Assembly: GCA_030686995.1 (NCBI GenBank)
Contig: CM060702.1
Location: 62,407,340 to 62,471,339, forward strand
DNA from: Artemisia argyi
Lineage: Eukaryota; Streptophyta; Magnoliopsida; Asterales; Asteraceae
DNA: 64,000 bases
Reading direction: 5' to 3'
Shown: positions 10,275 to 20,196 of the stretch, in pieces
How positions within the stretch are numbered: position 1 is the stretch's first letter
Layout: the number at the start of each line of letters is the position of its first letter
Notes under the pieces: generated by a model
Database searches by the model: none
What the model saw: the letters and a program-made list of their open reading frames with translations, nothing else
What the model was told of the DNA's origin: nothing
Program-made: the position numbers and the translations under genes

Positions 10275-13200
10275 TGTCACAACTCGTAAAATCTGGTCTT
10301 TTTCCCGAACTTTCACATTTACTATTCATCGGTTACTATTCATCGATCACTATTCATCATTTTACTATTCATCATTTTTGAGGTCAGTTTGATATTCTGA
10401 GAAGCGTTTTAAAATTTTACTATTCACAAAACACTATTCACCTCCGGAGAAAATTTGTCATTTATACGTGAGTTGCGTCATTTCTGTATACGTACGATTA
10501 TCAACCTAATAAACGTATCCTATAAACTATTATTTTGAATAATTGATCTGACAATCCCAACTATGGTCCTAAGACATTTTTACACTCATTATAATGATAC
10601 AAAAATTATAAAATTCAATTACCCGTTATTTTGGAAATTTATTTAATTCGTATCGTACGTTTAATATAATTACGACGGTTTTCTTAAAAACTAAACGATA
10701 ATCATCCAAACACCCAATACTTGTACCCAACATATTTTTACAAATTTTATGACTTTATTATGTCCCGGTTAACTCCGATAAAATTTATTTCTAGCAAACC
10801 CGGTACCCGATTATACCTAAACTAACCAAATACTACATAATACTACCACTAAATCTCTAATTAAATCACCAACACAACTCCCCTTTTCCCTCCTTTTGGT
10901 CCTAATAAGCCTAAACCACACCAACTCAATTTAATGCTAACCTAACTTTTGTCCCCTAAATATATATTAAACTTTTCTTCACACATTTCTCACAATTACC
11001 ATTTTTACATATGCAAGTAAACTTTTGCTCTCATTCTCTCTTATGTATTTTCGGCCAAGGATGAACCAACAAGAAGAAACCATTTATTTTTGGAGATCAA
11101 GTCTTATTCAAGCTTAGTTAGTGTTCCTTGTTGGGGTTTTGTGGTAAAACCCTAGGTTATTATACATTTTCTCATCCAATCATCAAGTAAGCTTCAAGAT
11201 CACTTGTTGATCTTTCCATACTTTCATTTTTCTAGTTTCATGTTGTTTATTCAAGATCCATATGCATATGTTAGTTTATACCACTCTATTTATACTTTTT
11301 ATAACTTTGAAACTCTAGAAATGGATTATAGTTAGATCCTTGTTAGATCCACTTGATTTATGATGTTTAGGAACCCATGACACCCTAAGAAGGTGTATGG
11401 TAAGATTAGACTAGATTTGTGGCGATTGAAAGTGGTTTGGTTGGATTAGAAACTAGTTTGGAACACTAGAAATGGTTTTTGAAACAATAGATAAACCTAC
11501 TGTCCTTAAAATGAAAACGTGGCCAACTCAGTGGGTTTGGGGTAACTTTTGACCAAATATTTAGAAAATACATTCCGAGACGGAACTATGGCCGAAAACG
11601 GGGATGAAAACGAGTTAATAACGAAGGAGATACGCTAAAAACGAGTTTAACGACGAAAACTATTTTTCTGAAAATCCTTTGCTGATGAACAGTTGTCACG
11701 ACTGTTTCGAGGCGTAAAACTAAATCTAGCCATCCCGACTTATCAAAAATATGTTAGTATGTTGTCCCACGATTCCGGGAATATAAAGAACATAGAAAAC
11801 GGGCTTATAACGACTAAGATATACACGTTTGAAACTAGACGAACTATATATATTTTTGACAGCTTTTCTAATAGAGAATATTTTGCGCACTAAACAATAT
11901 ACTTACACCAAACGAACAATGGAGAACCGTCCTTCCTAGCCGTTGAGGCACGTACCATCAAAAGTTTATTAACCCATCAATGAGATGACATCTCAAGGTT
12001 TTCAAAACGCCAAGACCAAACACTAACACTTTATATATTATTACACGACTAGTCTTTACGAAGCTAATTGGGCTTATTTTCACCAAGTATCGGAAAACAT
12101 TGAATTTCAACGATAACTATTATTTTCAAAGTACGAGTGGTATAGGCTTCATGTGCATGTACATTCATCACATCCCCTTATAATTTAAGTAGATCGTATC
12201 ATTCGTTCATTATAGGTCGCGGTTAGAGATCGAACCTCATTTCTGTGTATTCACTTTTGTCGTCATTGTTATCGCTTCGAGGTGAGTCATAGCCCCTACT
12301 CTTTTAAATTGTTTTGTCAACTTTTGGGGGAGAATACATGCTCGTTTTTACTTGAACTATTACTTGACTCTTTAAACATGGTTTTGACTTGAACTTTATT
12401 ATGAACTTTTGAACTTGTTTTGAACTTTTGAACTTGACTTGACTTTTGAACTTGACTTTTGAACTTGACTTAAACTTTTGAACTTATGTACCGTACGTAC
12501 TTTGACTTAAAGTCTCCCTTGTTCGGAGCAACACTATAAAGTCTCCCTTGTTCGGAGCAGCATTATAAAGTCTCCCCTGTCGACGGAGCAGCATCCCAAT
12601 ACGACGGTATTGGAAGGCCATTAATTTGGATACATCCTAATACTACGGTATTAGAAGGCCATTAATTTGGATGCATCCCAACCATAAGTTGTTGGAAGAC
12701 CCTAGTGGTGTGTTGTGCATCCTGACTGTATGTCGGAAGACCCTTGTGGTGACGTTTACACTTTTAACTACTATGATACACGTACGTATGATTGACAATT
12801 TGACATATTATATTGACCACTTGTGCTTGACAACTAGACATAAACTATTTAGCAGTGGGTTGTAAACACACAGGTTACAAGTCTCTTATGGCGGGACTTG
12901 CAACTGAGTGGATTTACGATGCCTTTGCTGTATGATCATTTTTCTATAAACTTTATTTGTTAAACAAACTCTATGAACTCACCAACCTCGTGTTGACACT
13001 TTAGCATGTATTTTCAGGTTTTAATCTTATGGCACGCTACAGGAGGTTTTGGCAGGGCATGGCATGGTCATAGAAGACTCTGATTATTAATTTGGGGACC
13101 GTTTTAAACTACTTTTAAGGGCCTACTTCCGCACTACTTTTAACGATGTAAATTCAATATTTTTGATTAAACGATTTTATTCTAAATGATTAAAGTGAAA

Positions 13201-13289
13201 ACCATTTTTGAACTTGTGTTGTAATATCAATTGAGTTACACCCCAGCTACACGTATGCTTCCGCTGGACCCGATTTTGGGGGTGTGACA
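10275..13289 (+). repeat. Array LTR 4 (3015 bp, right end of array)
   Basis: Complete LTR with the long 13-bp form (about 12449-12461) and G at 12891. It ends GTGACA at 13289. Unrelated sequence follows with no primer site, so this is the terminal 3' LTR. Confidence 0.93.
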
Positions 13290-13380
13290 CATATGACCCA
13301 TAAGATGTCAAATACCCATTATTGAATGTGACCAGTGATAACCTAATGCATATGACCCATGTGAATTAGCCATTATCACC

Positions 13381-13501
13381 GGTCATGGATGGGTTGCACC
13401 GGCTTGGTAGGTGTATAGTTATAGTGTGAATGTTATATGAATTGTATTTGAAGTTATTAAAGGCGGTCATGCATGGGTTACACCGGCTTGGTAGGTGTAT
13501 A
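13381..13501 (+). repeat. Two 37-bp direct repeats
   Basis: Near-identical copies at 13381-13417 and 13465-13501 begin GGTCATG and contain CACCGGCTTGGTAGGTGTAT. They differ at two positions and are 84 bp apart. Short CATATGACCCAT repeats lie just before (13289 and about 13349). No function is apparent. Confidence 0.7.
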
Positions 13502-13559
13502 CCACTTGTAACAAACACTAAGAAGCAAGTATGCAGGGACCTCCCAATCATGTTATCCG

Positions 13560-13990
13560 GGATCGAGAAAGTTTGAACTTAGCTTGAGCTTGATCACTCG
13601 AAAAGCTTGGTTTATTTGAAAAGATGTGTTTCTTACACAATTAAAATTGAAATATAATCTAATAATCGAATGAGGTTCACCTTCAGCTCGAAAATCTCGA
13701 TACATTTATAATTAACTATTTAAACTTAGTACGCTTACATACAAAATATATAAAAAAACATATGCTATATCACTTAGAAGCTCGAAAACTCAACAATAAC
13801 TCGAGTCGAACTTTTATAAGGTTGAGCTCAACTCATTAAACATTTAACTTCATTTGATAGGCTTGAGCTTGAGCTCAAAGTTCGATAAGAATCAGCTCGA
13901 ACGAACTCTAGTTACTCGACAAAAGCTCAAATCATTTTACTGATATGATCTTGAGCTTTTCACGAGCGGCTCGGCTCATTTCCGCCTCTA
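13560..13990 (-). mobile_element. hAT-like MITE remnant
   Basis: The right edge read on the minus strand begins TAGAGGCGGAAATGAGCCGA, like TAGRGG-type termini of plant hAT MITEs. The body is rich in GAGCTTGAGCTC motifs typical of such elements. The left edge is not defined and there is no coding region. The assignment rests on termini and composition only. Confidence 0.4.
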
Positions 13991-14253
13991 ATAAAAACAA
14001 AAAATTAAGATACTTCACGTGTTAAAATTTATATGTAATATTTTACATGTCCCCTCACTTAATTGGCTAAAATAAAATTTCCCTTTTAACTTTTCCAAAG
14101 ATAGCCCGCCTAAATTTTTTCCCCAAATTTAAATTGCCCCTCCACTTAATTTCATTGAACCCGCCCATGTTTTTCAATACTCCATCCCAAATATATATCC
14201 ACCAAAACTAGATCTGGTCTTCTTCTATCTCCTAAACACTATCCTCACTGGTG

Positions 14254-14350
14254 ATGGTTTTCATCATCATCACAGAAACCGAAAACCCCCAAACACTGAT
14301 GCTGATAGGACAGGCGTATGAACAATTCGAGAGATTTACAGGGTCACCTG
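14254..14350 (+). pseudogene. Candidate captured first exon
   Basis: An ATG at 14254 opens 32 codons (starting MVFIIITETENP) that run into a donor-like CCTG/GTAAGG at 14350/14351. Upstream are a TATA-like AAATATATATCC (about 14189) and a pyrimidine-rich leader (14211-14250), as in a plant 5' UTR. I do not recognise the peptide. It may be a host-gene fragment or chance. Confidence 0.25.
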
Positions 14351-14605
14351 GTAAGGTTTTAAATGTAAACTTATGAGATTTCATGTCTAAAATATTACCA
14401 TGTCTTTTTAATTCTCTCATGTAGCATAAATGTTTCGATTCCTGGATTTGGGGTCTCAATTACAATGGTGGTAATGGTTGCGACAGATAATATATGGCGG
14501 TGGCGGTATTCAGCTCACTATTACAAATAAAAGATTCAGAATCGATTGTAAGAAAGCCTAAAATCGGAAAAAGACCAAGATCTGACTATCAAAAAATATA
14601 GCTAT

Positions 14606-14942
14606 TTCTAATCAAGTAATCCCGTTGGTCTATTTGATTTTTTCTGCTTATCTTTTCCATTTTTAGTTGGGTGGTTGGGACAAAGTTACTTGTGCCTTTG
14701 TAAACCATTCCTAGAGTTTAATCTATACCTTATTTTACATAATCAGGGCTATTAGTTTTGGGCTCAAAATGGCAATAAAGGTTAATTTGAGATCAAGAAG
14801 GTCCGCCCGGGTCAGTATAATTTATATTCTTGGGTTCCTAGGTTCCTGGGTACATCGGTGATTATATGCTTGGGTTCATGTTTCTAATCAAGTAGTCATG
14901 CTGGTCTATTTGATTTTTTCAGCTTATCTTTTCCATTCTTAA
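14606..14942 (+). repeat. Dispersed direct duplication of about 60 bp
   Basis: Segments at about 14606-14665 and 14879-14942 both contain TTTCTAATCAAGTA and GGTCTATTTGATTTTTTC followed by GCTTATCTTTTCCATT. They differ by a few substitutions and lie about 275 bp apart. Nothing else is recognisable between them. Confidence 0.65.
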
Positions 14943-14994
14943 TTCATCTGCATTCTTTACAGCACCTTACGATTTTGTTTCATATGCTCATAGT

Positions 14995-15080
14995 TAGAGG
15001 TGGCAAAATAGGCAGGTTAGGTAATAGTTCAAAACTTGAAATTTTGGTAGGGTGGGAGTCAGGTTAGATTGGCCCAATGG
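14995..15080 (+). mobile_element. hAT-like MITE end
   Basis: TAGAGGTGGCAAAATAGGCA followed by GGTTAGG-type repeats resembles the TAGRGGTGGCAAAA termini of plant hAT MITEs. The partner end was not found. From 15080 to 15398 the sequence is AT-rich and I see nothing else in it. Confidence 0.35.
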
Positions 15081-15398
15081 TGATACACTTATACGTCCAA
15101 AGACTCCGAACTTTGTGATTTTGTTTTTAAATAGTTAATGTCAAATATATACAACTCTTTAAATATACATTAGATATAGTAAGTTTTATACCATATAAAA
15201 TCTACTTCAGATGAAAATACATTGGATCTGGAAAAAGTATGAGCACATGTAATTGATCTTTTTCTTATGCGTTTTCCCCTCTTTTACTTTCACTTTATTC
15301 GAGGAAAATACCATTGACATTATTTGTGCAGAAGTAATTTTTTTTGAACAGATTGTGCAGAAGTAATTGATATGCGTTTTATTCCTATCATGTTTGTG

Positions 15399-15521
15399 CA
15401 GATAGTTGAACCAGTGGCGCATCAAGCGGCTCAAAACCACCAAAGCAGATAGTTGAATCAGTGGCGAATCAAGCGACTCAAAACCACCAAAACAGCAGAT
15501 AGTTAAACTAGTGGCACCTAA
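15399..15521 (+). repeat. Tandem repeat of about 47 bp (2.5 copies)
   Basis: Copies start at 15399, 15446 and 15496 with CAGATAGTT, and the first two contain CTCAAAACCACCAAA. The first copy follows TTTGTGCAG, which looks like a splice acceptor. The translation is closed by a stop, so coding is doubtful. Confidence 0.6.
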
Positions 15522-15752
15522 CAAACTAGATGCACCTGACAAAAGACAAGGCAATAGTGTCTCTATGTCAAATGTCAAGAAATAGATGCACCCATCAACA
15601 ATATATATAACCACATACTTTTTAGAGAGGAAGGTTTTCTAGCATCTAATCAAGAACTTTATTCCGGTATGCTCATCTAGTTCTGTCATGTTGTGTGCTT
15701 TGACATGGTCTAGTTCTGCTCTCATCCTGATGTGGTTATTGTTGATATGCAG

Positions 15753-15815
15753 CAGCCTACATTTTCAAGGCTTTTATATCCAGAAGATGAGATTAGATCA
15801 TTGGGAGAAAAACTT
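15753..15815 (+). pseudogene. Exon-like 63-bp segment flanked by splice signals
   Basis: The sequence is preceded by GATATGCAG and followed by GTAAGT. It is 63 bp and open in one frame (starts QPTFSRLLYPEDE, ends GEKL). The exact in-frame length between good acceptor and donor suggests a captured or relic host exon. I do not recognise the protein. It could belong with the candidate exon at 14254. Confidence 0.3.
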
Positions 15816-15875
15816 GTAAGTTTAACTGCAAATTTTATTATTATGTTCATTGTTTTGGATTAAAAGTCTTCATGA

Positions 15876-16190
15876 TGTTGTTTGAATTACTGCTGCTCAT
15901 GTTTGTGTTAATATTGCTTTGATGGATTTAGTGCTGCTCATGAACTTCAAAGAAAATGTGCCAAGTATTTACTACTGCTAGTACAAAAGTTACTACTGCT
16001 AGTGAAAGTTGGTACTGCTCAGAGATCAAGACTGCTCGAAGTTGCTAGCTAGTTTCTTCTTGAAAATATTATAGATAGTTAATTGGGAAACTATTGTAAG
16101 CCGACTAGGACTCCTTGGTGTATAAAAGGATGGCCAATTTTATATTTGGTTCAGTTATATACATTCCAATTTTATTGTATTTGAATTTGT
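15876..16190 (+). mobile_element. Copia LTR remnant related to the Sirevirus LTRs
   Basis: Starts TGTTGTTTGAATTACTGCTG, like the sense-strand start of the Sirevirus LTRs. It contains CTAGGACTCCTTGG followed by TATAAAAGGA (16121-16130), matching the promoter core of those LTRs (minus-strand TATAAAAGGA at 45811-45820). TACTGCTGCT/TACTACTGCT motifs are also shared. The 3' end is not clear and no target-site duplication was identified. Confidence 0.55.
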
Positions 16191-16213
16191 TTTGATATAT
16201 ATTGATTTTTAAA

Positions 16214-17415
16214 ATGTGACTAAAAGATGCATATAGTCACACTTTTGGTCACTATTTTCTTAATTCGTTGTGTGACTAAATATTACAAAAGGACACACAA
16301 ACATAAAATTCATGTGGCTTTTGGATGATCAATAGTTACACAAAATACACATTTGTTCACTTTAAACAGCATATGGTCACACCTATTACCACTTTTGGCC
16401 ACTGTTTGCGTAATTGTATGTGACTAAATACCCAAAACAAACATGCTTTGTGTGACTAAATATTACAAAAAGGCCACGCAAACATAAACTTCATGTGGCC
16501 AATGGATGATCAATAGTCACACAAAATGCAATTTCTTCATTTTAATCTGCATATGGTCACACTTATTAAAGCTTTTGGCCACTTTTTTCTTAATTGTTTG
16601 TGACTAAATACCCAAATCATACATGCTTTGTGTAACTAAATATTACAAAAGGCCACACAAACATAAAATTGACGTGGCCATTGGATGATCAAAAGTCACA
16701 CAAAATACACATTTCTTCACTTTAAATAGCATATGGTCACACTATTAACACTTTTTGCCACTGGTTACTTAATTGTATGTGACTAAATACCAAAAAAAAA
16801 AAAAAAAAACATGCTATGCGTGATTAAATATTACAAAAGGCCACACAAACATAAAATTCATGTGGCCATTGGATGATCAACAGTCACACAAAATACACAT
16901 TTCTTCACTTTAAACAGCATATGGTCACACTTATTAACACTTTTGGCCACTTTGTTTTAAATTATATGTGACTAACTCCAAAAAAACAACACTCATTGTG
17001 TGACTAAATCATCACAAATGTCACATTTATTATGTATTCATGTGGCCACAGGACGGGAAATAGTCACACAAAATACACATTTACTTGAATATATCATCTC
17101 AAATATCACATATATTATATATTTATGTGGCCAAAGGTTGAAAAATAGTTACTCTCAAAAAACATTCGTGTGACTATAAAGTGTTTACGGTCACTGATAA
17201 TGACTAATCCAACAAAACTTGTGCCTAATTTGTCACACATATTCGGGGTTTTGGTGACTCTTTTTCGATGGAAAAGGCCACGAACTCAACAATGTGACCA
17301 TATTCCACCTACGGTGGCGGGACCTTTAGTGACACACAACGAAAAAAACGTGTGTGACTATATGCATATCGTCACACATTTCTGGCGTGACCAATACAAC
17401 TTTTTGTACGAGTGA
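16214..17415 (-). mobile_element. 180-bp subterminal repeat array with CACTA-like end
   Basis: Repeats with a period near 180 bp begin GTGACTAAATATTACAAAAG around 16271, 16451, 16631, 16820 and 17000. All are rich in GTCACAC/GTGTGAC. The right edge TTTTTGTACGAGTG (17402-17415) read on the minus strand is CACTCGTACAAAAA, a CACTA-type terminal inverted repeat. Dense short subterminal repeats are typical of CACTA transposons. The other end was not found and no transposase is present. A poly-A tract lies at about 16790-16809. Confidence 0.5.
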
Positions 17416-17523
17416 TCAAGATGGCAGTATGGAATTGTTGTAGTGACAAAGCTCCCGGTCTGGATGAATTTTCTTTTGCCTTCGTGAATAGATTTTGGGA
17501 CATTCTCTAGTTAGATATCTTTT
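17416..17523 (+). pseudogene. LINE reverse transcriptase fragment
   Basis: The frame starting ATC AAG at 17415-17420 reads AVWNCCSDKAPGLDEFSFAF then VNRFWDIL and a TAG stop. This matches the plant LINE RT signature in which a SDKAPGPDGF-like block precedes FWD. Only about 36 codons remain. The left edge coincides with the CACTA-like end, so the transposon may have inserted into this LINE. Confidence 0.7.
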
Positions 17524-17799
17524 GTTAATACAAATAAACCTTCAAAAAGTTTATTTATATTTTACGATCTTTCAATGTTTTGTCAATAACAAATGTAAAA
17601 TCATTTTAACGAAATAAATAAAATACGTAATGCTTTGAGCCAATAGTTTATTAACTCATTTCACTAAACAAATATATTAAACATATTTAGTTATATAGTT
17701 AACATGAAACCAAAACTATTTTATAAAAACATTTTAGTAACAATTGTTATTTACATTTAATAAAATACATGTTAAGAAAAATGCTAGAAAGCACTTGGA
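17524..17799. other. AT-rich stretch without recognised features
   Basis: Low-complexity AT-rich DNA. I see no coding frame, element terminus or repeat here. Confidence 0.6.
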
Positions 17800-17960
17800 C
17801 TATCCATGACCCAAAACCAAGTCCATAACCCATAACCCATGGAGCTTTGATCCATAACCCATGACCCAAAGTCCATGACCCATGACCCAAGATGTCTTTG
17901 ACATCAGGCATGACATCATCTATCCATTGACCATAATCCATAACCCATGAGCCATTTTTT
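17800..17960 (+). repeat. Degenerate CCATGACCCA minisatellite
   Basis: Many copies of a 10-bp motif CCATRACCCA occur alone or paired, with interruptions. A minus-strand frame across it is a product of the repeat. Confidence 0.8.
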
Positions 17961-18653
17961 AACCCAAAATCTGGACTGGTTTACCAGTGTGCCGGATCCC
18001 TGGGTTTACACTAGTCGGATCCGATCCCTCTGGGAAGGGAACCGACAGAACCGGGTGAACAGTAGGCAAAATTTCCTATAAATAGTGAGCCATTTCTCAC
18101 TTCTCTATCACCCCTTTTAAAGTTTACTTCTCTCTTCTCTCTACACTCTAAACTCTCTAACCTCATATCCAAAGATCTTTATATTTAGTTTCTCTTAGGT
18201 TCCTTCAAAAGCCGAGAACACAACCTCTCGAAGTCTAGCAAGCTCGGGTGATGAGTTGCTTTGGATCTTTTCTTATAAGATTACATAAGTGATAATTGTT
18301 CTTTCTTTCTTCTTTAAAGGTGTTGTAAAGGTGTTGGGTCAAATAGGTGTAAAAGGAAGTGAAATCCTTTAGTCGAGTTGTATTGGGTGTGTTGGTTTGG
18401 TCCGCCATGCTAAGGACCCGATATCTAGCTTTGTACCGGATAAAGTGAGAGTTATGGTGTAAAGGCTTCTCCGCCATGTGAAAGGAGATTTGATGTTGTG
18501 ATTACGAACTCTTGAGTAGGTGACTTGGGGTGTGGAGTAGGGTAAGGAAGGTGTCCTTGTAGCCGAACCACTATAAATACTTGTGTTGTGGGTGTGCCTC
18601 TCTGTCTCTATATCATAGTTTAGATTTACATACTTTAATCTATCAATATCCAA
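17961..18653 (+). mobile_element. LTR-like remnant with promoter signals
   Basis: A TATA box TATAAATA (18078-18085) is followed by a CT-rich leader (CTTCTCTCTTCTCTCTACAC). Further on, GTAGCCGAACCACTATAAAT and a closing ATATCCAACA (about 18653) resemble the 3' half of Tork/Angela-type copia LTRs. The left boundary and any target-site duplication are not visible. It could instead be a host promoter fragment. Confidence 0.35.
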
Positions 18654-18759
18654 CAAGCCAAAACTAGATTAACATAAGTCGATCTATAAGTTTTGATAAG
18701 TAATTTTAATTGGTAAAACTATTCAACCATGATATCATCAAATAGTTCTGATATTTAAG
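18654..18759. other. Short unclassified spacer
   Basis: AT-rich sequence between the LTR-like remnant and the Athila-like LTR. Nothing recognisable. Confidence 0.5.
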
Positions 18760-20136
18760 TGTTAATTTCCCCTTATTATGCTCATCTTTTATGTCATTTT
18801 ACTAGGATATATTCTTATTTGTTTATATATCATTTTCAGGGCAAAGATGAGCATTGGAATAAAAAGACACAGATTTATAAGGTTATTAATGAAAATTTTT
18901 AAAGTATACTGAGTTAACACTAACTACGGCGTAGATAATCTCTCTACCTACGTCGTAGCATCAATTTACACTGAAGACTGAAGTCAACGCTGATCAAAGA
19001 CCTATGGTGTAGCCAACTTATTGGCTACGGCGTACCAAAGGTGTTTAGCCACCCATTTGGTTAAGCTATGGCATAGTTTAACCTAATGGCTACGCCGTAG
19101 CAGAGTCGAGACTATGAATACCAGCACTAATTCCGCATTATAAAGATCATCTTTTCACACACAGAAGTCAGGAGGGAATTAGGGATCAAGGAGGACGAAG
19201 TTCTGCAAGTATACAAGTCATTTCCAGGGGAGAATTCACGCATCAATCATAAGTTTATAATTTATATTTCTTGTATCAAATTCAGGTTTTCATTTATCAT
19301 GTTAAACATTGATTTTCCTGCATTTATGAATATGAGTGGCTAAACACCTTTGGTGTTAGCCTTGTTATGAAATTGTTATAATTATGATTTAGTTGCATTC
19401 ATATTGTTCTATTTGCATAATGTCTTAGGACACCCTTGTTTTGGTAGCATTGAATTTTGGTAGTTCCATTGAAGCTAGGAGAATTGACCATATGACCCAT
19501 AGTGAATAAAGGTGTGTTTAGTGATAGGAATTGACCATAGGACTATCACTATTTGTGTGGAAATTTCAATGAACGACCGCCTACCAAACGGAATTGCTTA
19601 AGGAATTAGGGGGGATTTAAGTTCCGACCGGCCGGATCCCACTAGACTAGTCTAAGTTTGTAGATGCGCTTAATGACTCTTTCACCTTGTAATTGCCAGC
19701 GAACTCTTGTAATCATTAGGTTACGAAATTGGGCTAGGTGAAAGATAGGATTGGACGATTTGACCATCTGAGTCCAGCCAACTTGAATCTCCAGATGAAA
19801 CGAGATGGTGCACTTAATAGAAAACTTGTCATAATAATAACAAGAGTAGTAATTAGATTAACACTTTTCTCTCTATTGATTTCTCTTCATATTATTGCTT
19901 TATTTCTTGTTTATTTCATTTAATTTCATTAGTTTAATTAATCATTTACAAAACCCCCTTTAAAACTAGTGAATCTAGACTTAGATATAATCCGCACGCA
20001 TAGCTCTTGGGATGACCTTGATTTTAACGTTAGCTATACCATACACGACCAGGTACACTGCCCAATAATGCATTAGGTAGACCTTGGTAGACGAGTTAAT
20101 TAAAAATATAAAACCTGGTTAGTAAATCATTCATCA
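18760..20136 (+). repeat. Athila-like 5' LTR
   Basis: Starts TGTTAATTTCCCCTTATTAT, characteristic of Athila-type LTRs, and ends near ATTCATCA just before a TTTTTGGCACCG leader. CAGGTACACTGCCC near 20050 is also seen in the minus-strand LTR at the right edge of the window. The exact 3' boundary is inferred from PBS position because the 3' LTR is not in the window. Confidence 0.65.
18924..19100 (+). repeat. Six copies of an 11-bp imperfect palindrome
   Basis: CTACGGCGTAG (18924), CTACGTCGTAG (18948), CTATGGTGTAG (19002), CTACGGCGTAC (19025), CTATGGCATAG (19066) and CTACGCCGTAG (19090) lie in the U3 half of the Athila-like LTR. Repeated palindromic 11-mers suggest protein-binding sites. Confidence 0.7.
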
Positions 20137-20142
20137 AGTTTT

Positions 20143-20160
20143 TGGCACCGCTGCTAGGGA
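20143..20160 (+). other. Degenerate primer binding site of the Athila-like element
   Basis: TGGCACCGCTGCTAGGGA resembles the tRNA-Asp-type site TGGCGCCGTTGCCGGGGA used by many Athila/Tat elements, with several transitions. Confidence 0.7.
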
Positions 20161-20196
20161 GATATTTAGGATTTCATTTAAGTTTTTATATCTTCG

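Larger units (their letters stand above)
1..13289 (+). mobile_element. Tandem array of a non-autonomous gypsy-type LTR retrotransposon
   Basis: A unit of 3723 or 3736 bp is repeated head to tail. Dissection by retroelement landmarks gives LTR (partial), internal, LTR, internal, LTR, internal, LTR. LTRs start TGTCACAAC and end GGGTGTGACA. Each internal domain starts with 3 nt and then a perfect tRNA-iMet primer site, and ends with a purine tract. No internal domain has a coding ORF (longest about 84 codons). LTR ends, U3 and leader resemble the Tekay element at 50358-62710, so mobilisation by such a partner is inferred. The array probably arose by unequal recombination between LTRs, or it may be an assembly product. 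After the last LTR the flank reads CATAT; the matching 5' duplication lies outside the window. Confidence 0.9.

Noticed and set aside
511..13000. Repeated small ORFs (64, 66, 71 and 84 codons) in each array unit
   Set aside because: They recur only because the LTR/internal unit is repeated. They lack homology, sit across LTR regulatory sequence and have no codon-level evidence.
1..13289. CRISPR array or satellite DNA
   Set aside because: Repeat units of 3.7 kb with LTR, PBS and PPT landmarks are retrotransposon units.
13591..13600. GATCACTCGAAAAG as the left CACTA terminus
   Set aside because: Matches CACTCG but not the following GTACAAAAA, and the flanking 3 bp do not fit an ATC duplication.
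15207..15614. 135-codon minus-strand ORF
   Set aside because: Spans a tandem repeat and AT-rich DNA; no recognisable domain.
17747..17941. Minus-strand ORF rich in GHGLWIMD-like repeats
   Set aside because: Direct translation of the CCATGACCCA minisatellite.
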